From the NCBI RefSeq assembly GCF_029227915.1, contig NC_079884.1, positions 10,478,001 through 10,542,000 on the forward strand: a stretch of 64,000 bases of DNA. The letters run 5' to 3'. Origin of the DNA: Hydractinia symbiolongicarpus (lineage: Eukaryota > Cnidaria > Hydrozoa > Anthoathecata > Hydractiniidae). Shown one piece after another: positions 12,301-22,389 of the stretch; positions within the stretch are counted from its first letter, which is position 1; every line of letters starts with the position of its first letter. The translations under genes were made by a program, and so were the position numbers. The notes beneath the pieces were generated by a model. It worked only from the letters and a program-made list of their open reading frames with translations. It made no database searches and was not told where the DNA came from.

Positions 12301-14120
12301 ACCGACAACAATAATATGTTTCCTATACATTGTTAAATTTATAACCTATAAATACTTAGCCGTTTTCATTTAGAATATTTTGGCACAAGCTTGTGAAAAC
12401 GAAACACAAGAAGTGGCGAAACGTCAAAGAGTGGAACTACCTGATGGTTCAACCGCTTATCATGCGAAAACACTAACAGTGAATGAACATCCAACTCAAC
12501 AACGTAAACTCTCTGCAAAAGTAGCAGAACTGCAGAAGGCTGCTTTAAGTAAATCTCGAATGCAAAAAGGTGAGGCATTGATTGGTAGCTGAGAGATATG
12601 ATAGTTTATTTCCTTACTTAGGCGTAAAATAATTACATCCGGTGTAAATTTATTGCCTGAACTGACGGTATAGCAGGTAGGCCAGCGATCTAAAAAGTTA
12701 GAATTTCTTCTTTAAGATTTTATTTTAATGTCAGCTGTCTGACATTAAAATCACCTGAAAATCACAAATAGTGTTTTGTATGGACAAGAATAACCCGCAA
12801 AATTATTTAAAATGCTTATTTTAATCTTGTATATTGTTTCTTTTTCTAGAAGTACCTGTATTTCCAGCTTTTCTTCCATCCAGTTTAAGATCACCTGTCT
12901 TAAAGCTTTCGCAAACAGAAGTTACTGCAGTGAGAAGTCTGATCGATGGTTATCGGCAATCAGCATCGTTTTTACACCGTTCTGCGGATGAACTTGAACG
13001 CTTGTTAAAACACTGTGAAGCGTACACTGATGAAGGTGGGGAGGAAAGTAGTGTCAACACTGAGAACAAAGTTAAAGTAGACAAAGTTGAGAAGCGTCCT
13101 AACGCAAAAGTTACTAACGAAATAGAAAAGCCAGTGGAAGCTGTGGCAGAAATACAAATACCAAAGTCCGTAGAAACCATAGAAAAACGATCTACAATGG
13201 ACGAGCAGCTTACTATCAATGTGCAGATGAATGCAGTTGTCAAAAAAGAAGTTGATCTGAAACGAGAAGAAATAGAATTACAGTCCGCACCAGAATTGTT
13301 GCATCTGCATACTTCGTCTGCGCAAATACCGGAGCGCGTTCATTCACCTGTTATCAATACACAACGTTCACCGTTGCATACTCAACAATATCAAGTTTTG
13401 CAATCACCGAATGTTCATAAGCAGCTATTGACTCCACATTCACACGGAGTACGTCCAAGTAGTGTGCACCAACATAGCACACATTCGTCAACTCTTTCTC
13501 AACAACAACAACAACAGCAACAAGAACGAAGCATTGTGTTAACGCATGCTGGACACAACCCCAATCGCAATCCTTCCCCATCTCAAAGTCTGCACACGCA
13601 AAAAATGAGCCGTAACACCTCTCCGTCACCGACTGCACATTCACAACAAGCTAGTCATAACCACTCTCCATCGCAGATCATTCATTCGCAACAAATGAGC
13701 CACATTCCTTCATCGCAAGGAAATATTTCTCAGATGTACACAGTCAGGCAAAACCAGCAACCAACACGTCATCTAAGTCAACAACAAAGGCAATCGCATT
13801 CTCTCTCTGCGAGCCACCACCAGCTGTCGCCTCACCATCAACCTGTGTTCAATTTTGATTCCTCCGCCCAGCAGTTGCTTGACGTACGTCAGCAACAACA
13901 CATCCACCAGCGATTATCACCTCACCCAATGAATTACCACGCATTAATTTCTCCAGTCAGCTCGCCGCATTTGCACGACATACCGCGTCAGCCTCACTTA
14001 CAGGAGATTAGCCGGCAGACTCATTTACAAGATTTAAATCGACAGCCGCATATGCAAGATTTAAGTCGTCGCAGTCACTCTGAGTATGGTATGGTGTATG
14101 ATCCCCATCAAGCGCATTAA
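9318..14120 (+). CDS. NOL4: Nucleolar protein 4 (NOL4/NOL4L) family protein with N-terminal CENP-B-type HTH
   Basis: Coding exons: 9318-9375, 9472-9723, 10279-10316, 10685-10876, 11224-11427, 11603-11641, 12374-12569, 12850-14120. All junctions are GT..AG and keep frame, giving 749 aa. Residues about 30-95 look like a CENP-B/Tc5 helix-turn-helix ([20 protein letters not shown] ... [12 protein letters not shown]). An acidic run follows at 146-160. The NOL4 signature begins at about 174: [20 protein letters not shown], then [10 protein letters not shown] and [15 protein letters not shown] second family block ([16 protein letters not shown]) follows, then the helix [16 protein letters not shown]...RSADELE at 346-380. 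The tail of about 360 residues is rich in His, Gln, Ser and Pro, with a Gln run and a nine-residue repeat. NOL4 proteins are nuclear and poorly understood; a DNA-binding or co-regulator role is inferred. Exons 1-3 are joined only by phase and context and could belong to another transcript. Confidence 0.85.
12003..12262. repeat. Degenerate minisatellite in a NOL4 intron
   Basis: About seven diverged units of roughly 35-40 bp repeat the pattern TGTGAATTAGC..TGTGGTG.AGGC..TA.T. The array lies wholly in the intron between the exons ending at 11641 and starting at 12374. Divergence between units suggests an old array. Confidence 0.7.
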
Positions 14121-16181
14121 CAGCACTGATTATTTCCACAGCGGGTTATTCTTTCCCCTACCATAAACCATCCAAAAATTGATGTGCACGCATGTATACA
14201 TATTGTTAAGAGTTAAAAAGATGTCTATTTTTTCGTTCGTCGTCGAGTATGGCCGAGAAAATGTCAGGATGTGTTCGTATATTCTTACCAATTGTTTTAA
14301 ACTAGCAAGTAAGAATTAGGTGTATAGTTATAATTAATTCTTTATTTTCGCTTATTATTAAAAAAATCTTTTCTTATTTAGTAAATATTTTTCTAGGTCA
14401 CATAAGCAAATTTTTATCTCTTAATGATGTACAAATTCTAATGTTTTAACAGGTAAAACTGACTTCGCTTAAATGTTGTAAAAACAAATTCTCAAGGATA
14501 CCATAAACTCCCCTTCTCCATCTCTCATACTAGCGGAAGGAATTCCAAAAAGAAAGAATAAAATGGGGGTCTTAATTAGTCCCCTTTAGTATTGTTTTGA
14601 ACATCTCGTGTATGCAATCTTTATATTGTATTCTTGTTGTTAAACGATTGAGCGCGAGTGTCTGCTATTAAAAGACTGAGATTTAAGCGTTCCTGCACTT
14701 AGTCAATGCATTACAATATTTAGGAAAACACTTTGGCTCAGTCTGGAATAATTTAAAGAAGACGTATTATGCAAGAATTATTGACATTGCCCCATTAATT
14801 AAATTTCCGTAACTCAAATTTCGACTTTTTTTAGAAGAACATTACCTACCTCTTTTATAATAAATGCCTTTGAAAAAAGGAATTTATTATTCGTAGCCTT
14901 GTTCTGTAAGAAACTCAAAAAAAAAAAAAAAGTTCAGTAACTCAACTAAGTAGCATGAATAACTAATGTTATTCAGAACTGCAGTTTTTTAACATCCCTG
15001 GTATAACATCAACGTATAGTCATTGCCTAAAAAGCTTGTTTTGAAATAGGCGACTTACTTGAATGAATGCCCCGTAAATAGTTATAAAAAATAAGAAACC
15101 TTTATGTGAAAGGTAACGGTTTTTGTATAAAATATTCGAAAAATCTAGTTTCGCAAAATTAAAATCCTTTTCCTTTGTGGGAATTTTGAAATCTGTACGT
15201 TTAGAAAAAGTTGTGAATTTTTTTTCAGAATTTAGTGTTTTCAAATTCTCGTTCTAAAAAGTTCTCCCTGTTTTCATAACCAGCAACCGTGGTTTAACCA
15301 CATCAGATATTTTTTTAATATTTTTTTCGTAACTGGTTTTTAGAAGCGTTTCTTTTTTAGTGTTACCTATTTTTTAGTTTATCCGTTTAGAATATTTTTT
15401 GGGGTACAGGAAATTGTTGTATATATTATTGAAAATATGCATTTAGAATAACTATATTGTTTTTCTCTGCAGGTTCTTACAGTTGAACAAATATGTTTTC
15501 TCTGAGTAACGAAGTTGGGTCTCGTTAGAAAGCGAAATTCTATCAAAGGGGAATAAAAACACCAAAAGGCGACTTTCACAATTTTTAAAAAATATAATGT
15601 GCGAATCGCAAATCGCACATTCCTCTGTGCGAAAATTTTTTATTTAGCTATTTAGCTCGACAAAAAACCAACACAAAATATTGCTTAATAAAATAAACAT
15701 TTTTTCGAGAGAAAAAATATTCTGCGGCAGAACAGGGGACAATTTTGGAAGGGCAGCGTCGCGGACTCGACGTCCACCTCTCCACGTTGCAAATATTAAA
15801 AAGAGATTGAAGAGAGCATTTATTTTTATGTATATATTTTGAACACAAAGGTGATGTAAATGACAGGTGTTTTATTTCTATCATTTATGATCGCCAGTTC
15901 CCGCATTGTCAATCTCGTGCTTGTTTCTTCAACATCCATCTGACGCAATTTCGAGTCAATGGAGTATCGCACATAGATATCAACACATAGTTCTGTTGTT
16001 AATATTTATGACTTGTTCATAAAGTTCTTACTGTTGTCGCAGGGTTTTAGTTGATGATGTTGTTTTTGCTGCTGTTGTTGTTGCTCCTGCTGCTGCTACA
16101 GTCGTCGGGCTGCTTTCCCTTCATGTTGTGTTCCCGTTGGAAAGCATCAGTCTCCCCAGCGTTACAAGTTTAGAACATAGT
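14121..16181. other. 3' flank and convergent intergenic region
   Basis: This holds the 3' UTR of the NOL4-type gene, with possible AATAAA near 14557, and the 3' UTR of the minus-strand coiled-coil gene. A run of GTT/GCT trinucleotides (about 16050-16105) lies close to the end of the latter. No other gene was seen. Confidence 0.45.
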
Positions 16182-17750
16182 CTATATCTGCATCCAAATC
16201 ACCAACAAGTTCTTCGTCACTGTCATCCAAGGGCGATCGAAAATATCAGCAGCAGTAATTTTCTTTTCGCCAACTGTCATTGGTTGGGCTTTAGGGAATG
16301 TAAACAAATGAGGTAGATGGCCGGAGAATTTAGACTTTTTCATTAAGCACGTACCGTCAAGAATAGATGTCTTTGGTGGAACGTACTTCTCAAATGGTGC
16401 TTTCAAAATGTCAGCAAACACACCAACAGAGACGGTACTGTCTTCATCAATAAGCTGATAGTCGACAATGTTGCAAAATTGAATTGATTTCTTCTGTCGT
16501 GGACATTCTAAAGATATACAAAACATCGTTTATAACAAAGAGTTCAAACGCACTCCACAGAATTGACCAAAAGTTTCAGATTAAATGAATTACGTTAAGG
16601 CACAAATAAACAATCTACCTTTCTTGGCTTGATCATGGAGTGTTGTTTTCAGAATCGGCACCACGTTAGGATCGATATCAGCGTATATTTCAATCACTTT
16701 CTCGTCTGCTTTATATTCATCATCGCTGCCTTTCTTATCATTTTCTGCATCCTTGTCAAAAAATAACGGTTCTTCACCGGAGTTGTCAACAACAACCTCA
16801 CCATCATCATCTGTGTTGGTTTCTCTTTGTTCCTCAAACACGCTTGCAGGCTTGTCAGCTACGTCAACAATATTTGAGGGTTGTTCGTTGTTGCCATCAC
16901 ACTCCAAACTTGCCATCGAGTTTTCTTCTTTTGCTTCAATTGTATTCACCATACTATGAAAAGCATCAGTGGAGACACTCTCTTCATGCACTGAACTACT
17001 TTCTGCTTCAACATTGCACTGTGACTTCTTCATCTTTTTTCTATTTTTGTTTTCATTTTTCTTTTCTAACTTGTTCCCTTCTTCCAGTAGCGTTGTATCA
17101 TCAACACTCTCTTCTTTAAAGGCTTCAATTCCCGTTTGCAAAGTCCCTTTATTCTCTCTTTTCTCCTTGTCATCGTATTTTCTTTTAAGTTGCATTTTAA
17201 CATACTTTAACTTCTTTTTTAGGCGTTGATTCTCAGATTCCAGTTCTTTTTTATCCTTTGCAGCCGATTCTTTACATTTATTCACCATCTCATCAACAGC
17301 CGACATTCTCGAATACAAAAACTTAACCATGCTTGACTTATCAGTAAGGCACGTGTTAAGTTCCACTATCTTCGATTGTAACACCGCGCACTCTTCACAA
17401 CACTTCTTAACAGATTCTTCGCGTTCTTGCTGATGTTTCTCCTTCTCGACTTTTTTTAGTTTTTCTTCATCTCCAGAAAACTTGGCTTTCCAATAGACAA
17501 TCTCCTGTCTTTGGGAATCCACCTCTTTTTGAAGTTTTGCCAAACCATCAGCCTTTTCTTTCTGCAGTAAGAAGATTTCTTTCTTGTATTTTTCAACTTT
17601 CGCCTTGTTTTCACTCTCAACACTCTCCCAAACACTTTCCGCGTCCTTTAAATCCCGTTCGATGGTTGATAAAACTTCACATAAAGGCGGGAAGTCTTCT
17701 GATTTAAAAACATTGTTTTTATTTACTGCATCTTTATATGATAAAGCCAT
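16182..17750 (-). CDS. Uncharacterised acidic coiled-coil protein
   Basis: Two coding exons on the minus strand, 17750-16619 and 16507-16182, join in frame at a GT..AG intron and give about 485 aa. The start MALSYKDAV at 17750 is preferred; an in-frame ATG at 17783 would add eleven residues. The N-terminal half is a long Lys/Glu-rich coiled coil (about residues 40-220) with a CCEEC cluster. The middle is acidic and low complexity. The second exon encodes a compact, non-repetitive segment (IQFCNIVDYQLIDEDSTVSV, PFEKYVPPKTSILDGT). I do not recognise the family. After DIFDRP the annotated frame gives an unlikely short tail, while a neighbouring frame reads LDDSDEELVGDLDADID and ends at about 16162, so a one-base indel or sequence error is possible. 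It may be a nuclear or structural protein, but nothing in the sequence decides this. Confidence 0.7.
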
Positions 17751-17841
17751 TTCAACAAAACAAATCAAATTAGCATATAACACGCCTGCTAACTACAAAA
17801 ACTTGTAACCAAGTCATTGAATACAGTAGGTTACGAAAATT

Positions 17842-17866
17842 TGACGTCATTTTTACTATGACGTCA
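17842..17866. promoter_or_regulatory. Two perfect CRE (TGACGTCA) sites
   Basis: TGACGTCA occurs at 17842-17849 and again at 17859-17866, 17 bp apart start to start and about 92-116 bp upstream of the coiled-coil gene's start codon. A CRE close to the transcription start is a common CREB/ATF promoter site, so this is the likely proximal promoter. That is inference from sequence and position only. Confidence 0.5.
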
Positions 17867-20800
17867 GACTTTTCCTTTACAGATCGTTTTAAAACATGAA
17901 TTTTTCCAGTAACTGTAAAAACTGTGATCCAGTCATTGATTTAATACTTGCGGCCAAGCCTAATCGCGTCAAATTTTAGGTGAAGAAACGTTACGTAAAG
18001 CAAAACTTACTGAGTTTGTGGAAGAAAGTAAATGGCCAGGTTTTATACACTTTATAAACTTTTATGAAAGAAACATTTTTGGAACACTTGAACTTCGACA
18101 AGTCGAGAAAAAAGTTTGAAACCTAGATTAGGTAAACTAGTCGTTAGCTTGTAGAAAAGCCATACAAATTTATCCGTCAGATATCATCACGGTGATCTGT
18201 TCCTCACTACTCACAGCTAACATCTTCGACTCACACACAAAATGTTTGACAGTATGATTTGAATTTCTAGTGGATACCACCAACCAATCTTTACTTTTCT
18301 GTCATGTTATAGCTGGCAACCATGTCTCTAGTACTTTTTACCGATGCCGCCTTGTGAGTGTTGAGGCTCAAGCTGTTGAAGCTTTTGAAGTCCAAAATTC
18401 TTTAATCCTTTTTTTCTATAACTTGTTTTTATATAACCAATCACTATTTCTTAAAATATGGGCGATTTAAAATTTTAGAAATAAGCACCCTTTTCCCAGG
18501 CATTTTAGCCTTTTTGATTACTCAAAAAGGCAAAAAAAAAATCCTTGAAAACGGGAGTGAGAAATAAGGCCTTATTGATTCTAAGCGTTGGTCGAACAAG
18601 ATTCCACTTCACCACTCTGCTGAAAGAACTAAAAACAAATGGTGCATAATGTAGTAGTTTTGTGTGACATGTGCTCGATTTCGATCTTTCTCAGCCTTTC
18701 TAAACAAAAGTAACTTAAATGTTAAAACGCCTGCTTTACAACCCTGAAGTACCAGCAACCATGCTGGGCTCTTCCAACTTAGTTTTTTTTAAATTTATTT
18801 TATCCTAGTTCTAGATAAGTCGAGACAACGATATTTATGACGCATGTATGCCTGTAACAAATTAGCGGAAATATAATAATGATTTATTCAAAAGGCGTAC
18901 AGAATAGGTATCGCGTTTGCTGTTTCGTGTATAATGGCTATTGGTACAGACTAGCCGGAGATTCGCTCGCCATACATATTTATCGCATGGCTATTTTGTG
19001 CATTCTTGTTTTCCTGTAGGCATGAAGTAATGAAATTACTTTGCAGGGGGTCCGAGATAAGGTACGACGCAGCCATTTTGCACAGAGACAGGCAATATAG
19101 AAACTACTGGTTGGCGAGTGTTCCACGGGTACACCCATCGTACAGATTCCGATCTTCAGATTCTTGCCTGTCATAGCAATCAACGCTTTTTCGTGTATCC
19201 TTTAGGACAAAGACAGCGCTTTCCTCCATTTTAAACAAAATTCAGGTATTTATACAGAAGTTAGTCGTTAGTCTATGAAAAAATCTACGAGTCATAGTAC
19301 ATATCCCGTTTAACCCTTGGTACATACTCCAAATTTTGTTATTTCGTGTATCTTTAGCATAAAACCTTGATCGTTTAAGCCATCACTGGTCCTATTCTCA
19401 CACCAACTGCTTAGACGCGCCGTTTTTGACGTTTTAAGAGGAGTAGTTAGTTGTTTTAGAGGGTAATGATGATAACACAAAAAATTCAATAAAATGGACA
19501 AAAAAATAAAACATCTCCCGAAGGCGTAGTTAAATTGTCTCTCGTCATGAAGCGTGACGAACGGCATGTTTCGAGGCTTTTTGTGCGTACAAGGTAAGAT
19601 GCCCTGGGAACAAGGTTGGCCTTTCCAGACATATGTGCAACCTTGATTCATGTTTTTCAGCACGTTTAATTCAGTTGTGTCAACCAGCACGTCAAGGAAG
19701 CTTGCGGTAGTGTCACCCACATCACCGGGGTTTTCAGTAGTTTTGAAAACCGTAAATCCTCCAATAAACGCCCTCTATCTTTTAAAGTCCCCTTTAAAGC
19801 CCTCCAATAAACGCCTCTCCCTGAAAACCAAAGTGTTTAATAAACGCCTTCCCCATCTAATAGATAAGTGTTTTAAGTTGTTCTTGCTTAAGTTTTTTGA
19901 ATGACTATAAAAAAGCGTGGAAACTTTCGATAAATCTTTTTTATTTTACTTCATGAAGTTCTGATATGTTCTAAATTGATATGAAAATAAATCCCTTTAT
20001 TGAGGTTCCGACAGAATCATGTTTAAGGGGAAAACGTTTTCTTCAACCTTTTTGGGATGAAGATGTAGAAAAAGACGATTTTGTTGATATCATTTATAAA
20101 ACCATTATAAACTAAAACCTTGTAGAAATACCTTGTAGTATAAGTACAAAAGAAACGCCTTCCTCTTTTAAGCGCCCCATCATTTGATACTTACCCTCAA
20201 AAGTTGAAACGTCCCCGGCGTTTATTTAAGGATATGCGGTAAATGTGTAAAGGCGAATATCCACCAGACGATTTTCACGAGGATTTTTATTACGATTGCT
20301 GGAAAATTCGCGACGAAAAGAGGAAGTATAGTAGAGAAGCACAGAAAAATTAAATTAATTTCTAGACGATTGTTTTAAATTCAAGATTGTTAATGTCATA
20401 GTCATAACGAAAAAAATCTTATGACTATGCTGATGTTAACATGCTTTGCTTGTTTTTACTTTGAGGAAGACTTCCATTATTAATATTGTTAATAATTAAT
20501 ATGAATATTATATACCATTTGAACTAAGAAGTTGTTAACCTAATTCTAGTAACACAACACGACCATACTCTTTAGGATGCCATCATTCAATTATTCTCAA
20601 GGAACTCTGCTTTCTAGTAAATTGTTTTTCTGTTTTTTTTTATTGGTAAAACAAACGCTGACCGCTTAACGAAAGGTAGAAACCATTTCTACTTTTCGTC
20701 AAACGATATTTTCGCTGCAGCGATGACATTTTTTTCTCTTTGCGCATGTGTCGTCACGAAATACTTGACAATCGTTGTGAAAATCGCCTAGTAGAGAGAT

Positions 20801-21044
20801 AAACACAGTAACCACTGGCAAGTAAGTTACAGATTTAAAGACCTGCCACAAAAAAAGGATTTCAAACCAACTAAAATGGTTTTTGATTTTCAAGTTGAGC
20901 AGCATATATTTGCAACAACCAGCTTTTTTCAAAAGCTTTACAGCAACACCCTAACCCCCCCCCTCCACTGTCCCCATCGCTGAAGCGGCAAAACAGCTCG
21001 AAAGTGATAATAAGCGGTTTGGCGCGCCATGTGTTGAGTCGCTT
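17867..21044. other. Gene-poor, repeat-bearing intergenic region
   Basis: No gene is supported. At 18137-18160 and 19262-19285 there are sequences like the reversed 3' end of the Helitron family described below (CTAGTCGTTAGC..). At about 18508-18531 there is a short hairpin with GCCTTTTT and AAAAAGGC arms. Around 19755-19850 and 20150-20235 several copies of an AATAAACGCC-type word occur. A 136-codon minus-strand frame (19310-19720) has no recognisable domain. Confidence 0.4.
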
Positions 21045-21584
21045 GTGACATTGTTCTGCCCAGATTTCGAAAACGGCCTGTTTACAACCGGGACAGCCGG
21101 ATTATGTACGGATTATGTTTTTTTGCACTGGTTATGTCATGGTGACCGGATTATGAACGCTGATAAAAATGGCTGACATGCAGGCTGTGATTGGCATTTT
21201 TTTCAAACTTTTACATAAGCCGGCCTTCCCCGATTATGTGCGTTCTATAATAAGTGAGAAATAGCATAAAAATATCGTATATAAGCCGGTCGGCCCCGAT
21301 TACGTTCGTTCTTCCCGAAAATATTTGACTGTCATACATAAGTCGGCCTGTCCCGATTATGTGCGTTCTACAATAAGTGAGAAATAATATTAGACTGTCG
21401 TATATAAACTGGCCTGCCCTGATTATGTTCCTTTTATAAGTGCCAAATAATATTTTTTGAGTAATAAACCGGCCCGTCCTGATTATGCTGCCCTGATTAT
21501 GTATTTTCTGCCCTGTTCTTAACCGGGGCAACCTGCCGTATTTAATCAGGGCAGCGTGTATTATCCGGGCAGAACAACGTGACG
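21045..21584. mobile_element. Terminal-inverted-repeat element with internal tandem satellite
   Basis: The ends are near-perfect inverted repeats: GTGACATTGTTCTGCCC at 21045-21061 and GGGCAGAACAACGTGAC at 21568-21584 (15 of 17 positions pair). Inside, about five units of 57-66 bp are repeated (about 21227-21490), each built around CCCGATTATGTGCGTTCT and CATATAAGCCGGCC-like words. There is no coding capacity. This looks like a non-autonomous DNA element that has grown an internal satellite. The superfamily cannot be assigned because the target duplication is unclear. Confidence 0.6.
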
Positions 21585-21989
21585 ATGCTTGTGTTGGTTG
21601 TAGGTAGTTGGCAAGATATTGATATTTTTTTTTTTAACTTTGTTCAATTTGACATGATTAAATTCTTTGATTACCTGATTAGCCATTAGTATATGTTTAC
21701 TAAGTAATGGAATCTATGTTACTATCTAATGAAGTATTTTTATCTCCCTAATTGTCTATGTTAATATAGATCTTCTTAGCAGCTATAGCCAGCTAATGTA
21801 ACTACCCCACTGTTGCTCTCTTGCTGCCTAGCTACCAATTAAGGTATTTATATACACTGGCAAACAAAAGCTAAGGTTATTTTTGTGTCTTAGTAACTTA
21901 CTTAAAGTAAGCTTTATATATTATAGCTAGCTATAGATTACTTCTTAGCAATACCCTTCCACAGTTCAGGAGTTGAGTCAAGAAGGGAA

Positions 21990-22385
21990 ACCACTAGCTA
22001 CCCATCTGGGAAACGGTTTCCCATTTGGGAAATTTTACCCTAAACAGGCCAGAAATACAGCAATGGTTTCCCATTAGGGAAACCACCAAAATAAAAAGGA
22101 ATCTGCACACGAGCTGGTTAAGAAGCACACTAAAATTTTTTAACCAATAGAAAGGCAATATTTTCCCGCAAATTTTCACTGAAGGAAAAAAAAATTATTG
22201 TAGCCTCTTTCCACAATTCCGTAAAATGGTTCTGAGAATGGGTAAAGGTTTCCCAAAAAGGGAAACTCAAATTAAAATCAAAAAAAATAGTTTAGGAAAC
22301 AGTTTCCTATATGGGAAGCCATTTTCCTATATGACATAGAAATTTCCCTATAAAAGATGGGAAACTGTTCCCTTTTAGTGTCATC
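21990..22385. repeat. Cluster of TTTCCC/GGGAAA palindromes
   Basis: Between about 21990 and 22385 the words GGGAAA and TTTCCC recur many times in close opposition, for example TTTCCCATTTGGGAAA near 22018-22033 and TTTCCCATTAGGGAAA near 22067-22082. They form short hairpin-capable palindromes spread over about 400 bp. There is no coding sequence. It could be a diverged palindromic mobile repeat. Confidence 0.55.
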
Positions 22386-22389
22386 TCCC

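Noticed and set aside
12950-13644. Open frames antisense to the NOL4 last exon
   Set aside because: They are shadows of the repetitive His/Gln coding exon.
16753-17229. Plus-strand frames across the coiled-coil gene
   Set aside because: They are antisense shadows of a Lys/Glu-rich coding exon, giving Ser/Leu/Phe-rich nonsense.
19310-19720. 136-codon minus-strand frame
   Set aside because: No recognised domain and no splice partners, and it overlaps dispersed-repeat DNA. Not enough to call a gene.
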